This document shows positions 59,985 to 64,000 of a stretch of 64,000 nucleotides of DNA, one piece after another; position 1 is the stretch's first letter; each line of letters begins with the position of its first letter. The position numbers were made by a program, and so were the translations under genes. Origin of the DNA: JBAXBF01 sp034429745 (GTDB taxonomy: Bacteria > Chloroflexota > Anaerolineae > Anaerolineales > DRKV01); assembly GCA_034429745.1 (NCBI GenBank), contig DAOUFY010000123.1:1-64000 (forward strand), in the 5' to 3' direction. The notes under the pieces were generated by a model. The model saw nothing but the letters and a program-made list of their open reading frames with translations. It was not told the DNA's origin and made no database searches.

Positions 59985-61584
59985 ACCAAGCCGCCGGCAC
60001 AGGGATACCATAATCCATTAAGGTATGCAGCCTCCGTAGATAAGCAGCACCGCTCAGCAAATGCAAGGCTACATCCGCCACATGTCGTTGCGCAGGTTCT
60101 GCCAAATAGCTGCCTCGCACCCACTCATTGAAAGCTCCTAGACTCGGACCGCACCATATTTGGTAATCAACCTCACGTCCTTTCTCGCCAAGCACTGCCC
60201 AATGGGAAGATAAGCCAAGATACCAGCGAAACACCAACGCCATTTTTTGCTTCGGGTCTCGTTTTGCCCGCTCTATTTGGCTTGCATCTCGTTGACTGAA
60301 GAAGCGCTGAGTCTCCTCCCATATTTCCTCAAGACTGCGTTTAAAAATTTGCTTTTCTATCTTCTCTCGCTCTTCGGCTGGAATTTCTTCCAAAGAGCCA
60401 TAGCGCACATAGAGCTCATATAGTTTTAGAGCTCGCATGGCAAACATTGTTCCTCTTTTCAGCACCTGCACCTTCACACCCATTTCAAACATATCCGCTG
60501 CAGGCGCCATAGCAACATCGGTCATTTCCATTTGACTGAGCAGCTTTTTCACATGCTCACTTGTACCGCTCTCTACACAGGATTGATTCACCGAGCCGCT
60601 TACGAGATATGCAGCTCCTAATTGCAATGCAGCATAAGCAGCGGCAGGAGTGCCAATTCCTCCCCCACCACCAACGCGAACCGCTTGTGCATACTTCTTT
60701 TCCGCTTGTATTTCATCTCGCAAAGCGATGATAGCAGGCAAAGCCAGCACTAAAGGACGGTTATCCGTATGTCCGCCGGAATCGGCTTCTACGGTAATGT
60801 CATCTGCCATGGGAACAGCTTCAGCTAGTGCAGCCTGTTGGGCGGTAATCTTTCCGGCAGCTAGCAGCTGCTGCACCATATCTGCCGCCGGCGGAAGCAG
60901 AAAATGCTTCGCTACCTCCTTGCGGGATACCTTCGCTATGATTCGGTTTCTTGGCTGCGGCTTACCTTGCTCATCTACCACCAAACCACAGACTCTATAC
61001 TGCACTAAAGGTAGGGTTAACCCTAAATAAGCAGAAGCTTCTATAGCCCGAATTTCATGCTTTAAATACAGCTCGACTGTATTTTGCTCCATTGCCGGCT
61101 CATTTGGGCTATTGATCAAATTAAACAAATATGGGCCATTGGGAAGTGCCGCTTTTATGGTTTGGATTGCCTTTTCAATCCTTGAAAGCGACAGTCCAGC
61201 AGCTCCAAATGAACCCATTAAGCCAGCCTTTCCTAATGCGATAACCATCTCCTCTGAGCTGATGGCATTTGCCATTGCTCCTCCATAGTAAGCATATCGA
61301 CAGCCGTAAGTTCTGCAAAAGGTTTCATCTCCTAGCTGCTGGAGCGACAATGGTGGTAAATATGCCGCTAGCTGCCTTTCTCCTTCTTCTATCGCAAGGT
61401 TATCAGCTTTGCTAATGCTGCCTTCAATCGTGTAACCTAAGCGGTCGTGGTCATCAAGCACATAAACAGGCTGATCCAATTCCAACAAGACACGAGAGAC
61501 TTGTTCTCCCTGAAAAGCGACTTTGCTCAAATCGCCTTTCCATTTCAATAAACGTAAAGGGTGGTTATAATTTGTTCCGTTCAT
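59947..61584 (-). CDS. PfaD-like enoyl reductase (FMN TIM barrel)
   Basis: A protein of about 545 residues in the PfaD family of the 2-nitropropane dioxygenase/FMN enoyl reductase fold, which acts in trans on PUFA and some polyketide synthases. Seen are the AMANAISSEEMVIALGKAGLMGSFGAAGL start of the barrel and the FMN phosphate loop GGGGIGTPAAAYAALQLGA with VSGSVNQSCVESGTS. ATG 61584 is preferred to the long frame from 61710, because the extra region carries the divergent promoters and a TAATGT -10 would put the transcript start near 61613. ATG 61608 is possible. Transcribed opposite to the synthase. Confidence 0.9.
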   Translation of the reverse strand: MNGTNYNHPLRLLKWKGDLSKVAFQGEQVSRVLLELDQPVYVLDDHDRLGYTIEGSISKADNLAIEEGERQLAAYLPPLSLQQLGDETFCRTYGCRYAYYGGAMANAISSEEMVIALGKAGLMGSFGAAGLSLSRIEKAIQTIKAALPNGPYLFNLINSPNEPAMEQNTVELYLKHEIRAIEASAYLGLTLPLVQYRVCGLVVDEQGKPQPRNRIIAKVSRKEVAKHFLLPPAADMVQQLLAAGKITAQQAALAEAVPMADDITVEADSGGHTDNRPLVLALPAIIALRDEIQAEKKYAQAVRVGGGGGIGTPAAAYAALQLGAAYLVSGSVNQSCVESGTSEHVKKLLSQMEMTDVAMAPAADMFEMGVKVQVLKRGTMFAMRALKLYELYVRYGSLEEIPAEEREKIEKQIFKRSLEEIWEETQRFFSQRDASQIERAKRDPKQKMALVFRWYLGLSSHWAVLGEKGREVDYQIWCGPSLGAFNEWVRGSYLAEPAQRHVADVALHLLSGAAYLRRLHTLMDYGIPVPAAWFNAYRPYSPLVQ

Positions 61585-61619
61585 CACTTCTTTAAACCCT
61601 CTTGTCATAAAAACGTTGC

Positions 61620-61676
61620 ACATTAAAAAATAAATTCTGCCAAGCAATTGCTCACTTGCCAAAAATAGATTATAAT
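61620..61676. promoter_or_regulatory. Back-to-back promoters of pfaD-like gene (-) and zinc-ribbon gene (+)
   Basis: Plus strand: TTGCTC (61648-61653), 17 bases, TATAAT (61671-61676), 40 bases upstream of ATG 61716. Minus strand: TTGCTT (61642-61647), 16 bases, TAATGT (61620-61625). The two -35 boxes touch, so polymerases or a regulator would compete for the same site. Confidence 0.6.
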
Positions 61677-61715
61677 CGGCTTCACTATTGGAATAAATAA
61701 AAAAGGACAACCATC

Positions 61716-62897
61716 ATGAAAAAATGTCTGAACTGTGGTAAGGAAAATCCAGACACTTCAAAGTTTTGTGGTTATTGTGGCACACCGCTGCCGGCCCAAG
61801 CAGAATCCGTTAGTCCTCCTCCCTCCGGCCCTGCAGCAGGTGTTCCGCGTCGAGAAACAGGAATACCGCCGGCTTATCCCCCCTCATATCCCACACCACC
61901 GCAAGGTGTTGAAGGAGTAAGACAGCCACGCGAAGCGTATCCTCCATCACCTCAAGCAATCCCACCGCAACCTGCACCTGCTCAGCCTCCGTACCCGGCG
62001 GCGCAAAGCGGCTACCCCCAGCCACCGGCCACAGCGGGCGGCTACCCGCCCCCACCCATGCAACACCGCGAGGAGTATGTCTATCCTGAAAGACCACTTC
62101 CTCCTGGTGCTCCTCCCCCCATAAGACCAGGGGGCCAAGCTGTCCGGCCTCCCTATCCTCCGCCCTCGCGCCCACCCAGAACCGCCGGTGCACCTGCAGC
62201 CAATAAATCATCGCAGCAACGCATCATCATTATTGCCGTTATTCTAGTTGTGCTCATCGGCATGATATTATGTGCCGTCATTGGCTGGACTCAAAAAGAT
62301 AACATTGCCGGGTTAATCAACCCCGAAATTCGCGAAACCCAAATGGCAAAAGATATCGAAATAGGGCTTACCCAAACCGCGGCTGTCAGCATTGATATTC
62401 CTGCCACAGTTCAAGCTCAAATCGTCCTTACCCAAGCCGCAGCAAGCGGAGAAAGCCAGCCTGCTCCAGCTGAAGCCCAAGGTACTCCCCAAGCTGCAGC
62501 TCCAGCTGACGAAACCACCTACGTTAACACTGTTAAACAACAAGTACCCCAGTATGCTCAAGCGATGAGCAAAATTCAAGAACTGCTCACCGCAGCCAGC
62601 AGTGACCCCAACAAACTTAAAGACGATCAATGGAAAAATGACTTCGCTGCTGCTACAGGTATGGTTACTCAAACCAGCAACGCCTTGCGCCAATTATCTG
62701 CTCCGCCAAAATATCAAGAAGCCCATCAAACGCTGTTGGATGCCGCTCAAAAACTAGACAGTGCTGTTCAACAGCTCACTGAATACATCACCTCTTTCGA
62801 GCAAGCCAAGCTTGAACAGGCTACAAAGGACCGCGACGAAGGCAGCAGCTTATTAAAAACTTTCATGGAAAAGGTGGATCAGCTTAGCGCCCAATAG
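61716..62897 (+). CDS. Zinc-ribbon, proline-rich single-pass membrane protein
   Basis: A 393-residue protein. An N-terminal zinc ribbon (CLNCGKENPDTSKFCGYCG, residues 4-22) is followed by a long Pro/Gln/Tyr-rich region (about 30-160), one membrane helix (about 172-194), and an extracytoplasmic helical, Ala/Gln-rich domain (about 215-393). The zinc ribbon lies in the cytoplasm. Proteins of this build are common in Chloroflexota and other Gram-positive-like phyla but lack known function. AAAGGA and a good promoter precede it. Confidence 0.75.
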   Translation: MKKCLNCGKENPDTSKFCGYCGTPLPAQAESVSPPPSGPAAGVPRRETGIPPAYPPSYPTPPQGVEGVRQPREAYPPSPQAIPPQPAPAQPPYPAAQSGYPQPPATAGGYPPPPMQHREEYVYPERPLPPGAPPPIRPGGQAVRPPYPPPSRPPRTAGAPAANKSSQQRIIIIAVILVVLIGMILCAVIGWTQKDNIAGLINPEIRETQMAKDIEIGLTQTAAVSIDIPATVQAQIVLTQAAASGESQPAPAEAQGTPQAAAPADETTYVNTVKQQVPQYAQAMSKIQELLTAASSDPNKLKDDQWKNDFAAATGMVTQTSNALRQLSAPPKYQEAHQTLLDAAQKLDSAVQQLTEYITSFEQAKLEQATKDRDEGSSLLKTFMEKVDQLSAQ

Positions 62898-62943
62898 GTA
62901 TAAACTGACTCTCAAGCTTGCAATAATTTTGGGAAGGTGAAAG

Positions 62944-63726
62944 ATGAGAACTCTCATCCTCTTGTTATTGTGTGTTGGAAGTTGGTTTTATCCTCTTGAT
63001 CGTGGGCTTGCTTTAGAATCTCCAGCAGCTGTACCGACAAACCCGCCGAATGCTATTACATGCTTACCGCGCTCATCAAGCGTTATAAAAGCGCGTGTCT
63101 CAAAAGTTATTGACGGCGACACGATTGAGATTACCTATAAGGGCAAAAACTATCGTGTTCGCTACATTGGCATAGATACACCAGAATCAGTTCACCCCAA
63201 CCGTCCCGTTGAACCTTTCGGTAAAGAAGCCGCTGCAAAAAATAAAGAATTGGTCAGTGGAAAAGAGGTTTATCTAATCCGAGATGTCTCTCAAACGGAT
63301 AAATACGGGCGTCTTTTGCGATATGTTATTGCAGATGGCATTTTTGTGAATTACGAGCTTGTCAAACAAGGTTATGCCTATGCCGTAACTTATCCTCCAG
63401 ATGTCGCCTGTGCTGAAGCCTTCCTTGCTGCTCAACGCGCCGCTCAAGCAGCCGGCAGAGGGTTATGGGGTTCAGATGCCTCTTCGAGCAATCCAAATGA
63501 CAGCCCTTCTGGCAGTGTGCCAGTCAATCCAACTCCACCTGCCCCTGCTCAGCCTCAAAGAAGCGGCAATGCTCCCTGTAACTGCACCGGGTCGGATTTG
63601 GACTGCCGCGATTTCTCCTCCCACGCCAGTGCACAAGCTTGTTTCGATTATTGCTTCCCAAATTATGGAGACATCTTTAAACTAGATGGGAATGGTGATC
63701 GTAACGCTTGTGAAAAATTAAAATAG
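62944..63726 (+). CDS. Secreted thermonuclease (SNase) with Excalibur-like C-terminus
   Basis: A 260-residue exported nuclease. A signal peptide (about 1-25) is followed by an SNase domain (about 50-178) with VIDGDTIEI, YIGIDTPE and DKYGRLLRYV, carrying the catalytic Asp, Arg and Glu positions of staphylococcal nuclease. After a Pro/Ser linker, the C-terminal 50 residues (CNCTGSDLDCRDF...LDGNGDRNACEKL) form an Excalibur-like calcium-binding motif with six Cys. GGAAGGTGA precedes the ATG. It probably degrades extracellular DNA or RNA. Confidence 0.9.
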   Translation: MRTLILLLLCVGSWFYPLDRGLALESPAAVPTNPPNAITCLPRSSSVIKARVSKVIDGDTIEITYKGKNYRVRYIGIDTPESVHPNRPVEPFGKEAAAKNKELVSGKEVYLIRDVSQTDKYGRLLRYVIADGIFVNYELVKQGYAYAVTYPPDVACAEAFLAAQRAAQAAGRGLWGSDASSSNPNDSPSGSVPVNPTPPAPAQPQRSGNAPCNCTGSDLDCRDFSSHASAQACFDYCFPNYGDIFKLDGNGDRNACEKLK

Positions 63727-63746
63727 CTCTCAACGGCAGCTATTTT
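63720..63746. terminator. Bidirectional terminator hairpin
   Basis: AAAATAGCT (63720-63728), a nine-base loop and AGCTATTTT (63738-63746) form a nine-bp stem between converging genes. A and T runs at the ends of the stem fit use from both strands. Confidence 0.6.
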
Positions 63747-63751
63747 GACGA

Positions 63752-64000
63752 CTATTTAGAACTTAACACTGCACGGGCAGCGTCTTGTTTTCGCTCAAGC
63801 AATGTCAAAGTGAACAGAGTCAGCACAAGAACTGCACTCCCTCCTGCCAAACTCCACTGATAAATCCACTCTGGATGTATAGAATATAGCCAGCCAGCTA
63901 ACAGCGGAGCTAGCATCATAGCCAAGCCATCTAAACTCTCTACTGCTCCATAGCCAATGCCAAGTCGGTGATCAGGCAGAAATTCCTTAGCCTGAGATGC
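63752..64000 (-). CDS. C-terminal end of a membrane transporter (MFS-like), cut by window edge
   Basis: An 82-residue open frame on the minus strand runs off the window end and stops at 63752. It contains two hydrophobic segments (YGAVESLDGLAMMLAPLLAGWLY and the later SLAGGSAVLVLTLFTLTLL) before a charged end (ERKQDAARAVLSSK). The pattern, with DHRLGIGYGAVESLDGLAMMLAPLLAGWL, fits the last two helices of a major facilitator superfamily exporter. The start is outside the window. Confidence 0.6.
   Translation of the reverse strand, partial: ASQAKEFLPDHRLGIGYGAVESLDGLAMMLAPLLAGWLYSIHPEWIYQWSLAGGSAVLVLTLFTLTLLERKQDAARAVLSSK

Noticed and set aside
61585..61710. N-terminal extension of the PfaD-like protein to 61710
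   Set aside because: The extra 42 residues cover two clear divergent promoters and do not resemble PfaD N-termini.

Overview
The window looks like a chromosomal piece of a member of the Chloroflexota, most likely an Anaerolineae-type bacterium. This is inferred from gene content, not from a marker gene: an isopentenyl phosphate kinase, LysM/SdrD-like surface proteins with Thr/Pro-rich linkers, a PIN-TRAM membrane protein, a large Pfa-like lipid/polyketide synthase and many short GGGAGAGG palindromes. Promoters repeatedly show an extended -10 (TGnTATAAT), and most operons use AGGAGG-type ribosome binding sites. No rRNA, tRNA or CRISPR array was recognised.

Layout. Positions 1-12.9 kb hold mostly housekeeping genes: hemerythrin, a ClpP-fold SDH_sah protease with a rhomboid, a glmU-corC-cdd operon, an alpha-oxoamine synthase, a palindrome cluster, a MacB/FtsX-type ABC exporter, then isopentenyl phosphate kinase, a phosphoribosyltransferase and a tandem GNAT protein. 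Positions 12.8-21.2 kb (minus strand) hold a phage-derived block: portal, holin-like, protease-capsid fusion, M23 peptidase, distal tail, adaptor-like, Gp37-like and fibre genes. It has no terminase, integrase, tail tube or tape measure, and it is driven by a consensus promoter with a LexA-like box in its spacer.

Positions 21.3-24.8 kb hold a three-gene operon: a zinc-ribbon membrane protein, a DUF2207-like membrane protein ending in an alternating Cys-Ala tail, and a PqqD-like/radical SAM/SPASM enzyme. I read this as a possible peptide-modification system. Positions 24.8-36.3 kb hold a LysM/SdrD protein, an Rrf2 regulator, UDP-glucose dehydrogenase, two methyltransferases, PIN-TRAM, cysS, rlmB, an M50 protease, a prephenate-dehydrogenase-like protein and small unknown genes.

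Positions 36.4-47.6 kb (minus strand) hold a probable N-heterocycle catabolic operon. It encodes FdrA, DUF1116, a duplicated cyclase-fold hydrolase, a three-subunit molybdenum hydroxylase, a CoxG-like protein, a 46-residue micro-protein copying the CoxG tail, and an NCS2 nucleobase permease. A plausible sequence is uptake, hydroxylation, ring opening, then carbamoyl/acyl transfer.

Positions 47.9-61.6 kb hold a Ser/Thr kinase with a seven-bladed WD40 propeller, divergent from a 2857-residue synthase (KS-ACP-ACP-ACP-AT-KS-KR-DH). An Sfp-type phosphopantetheinyl transferase follows, with a convergent PfaD-type enoyl reductase. All three ACP domains carry Thr where the phosphopantetheine Ser is expected. 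The window ends with a zinc-ribbon/proline-rich membrane protein, a secreted nuclease and the 3' end of a transporter gene.
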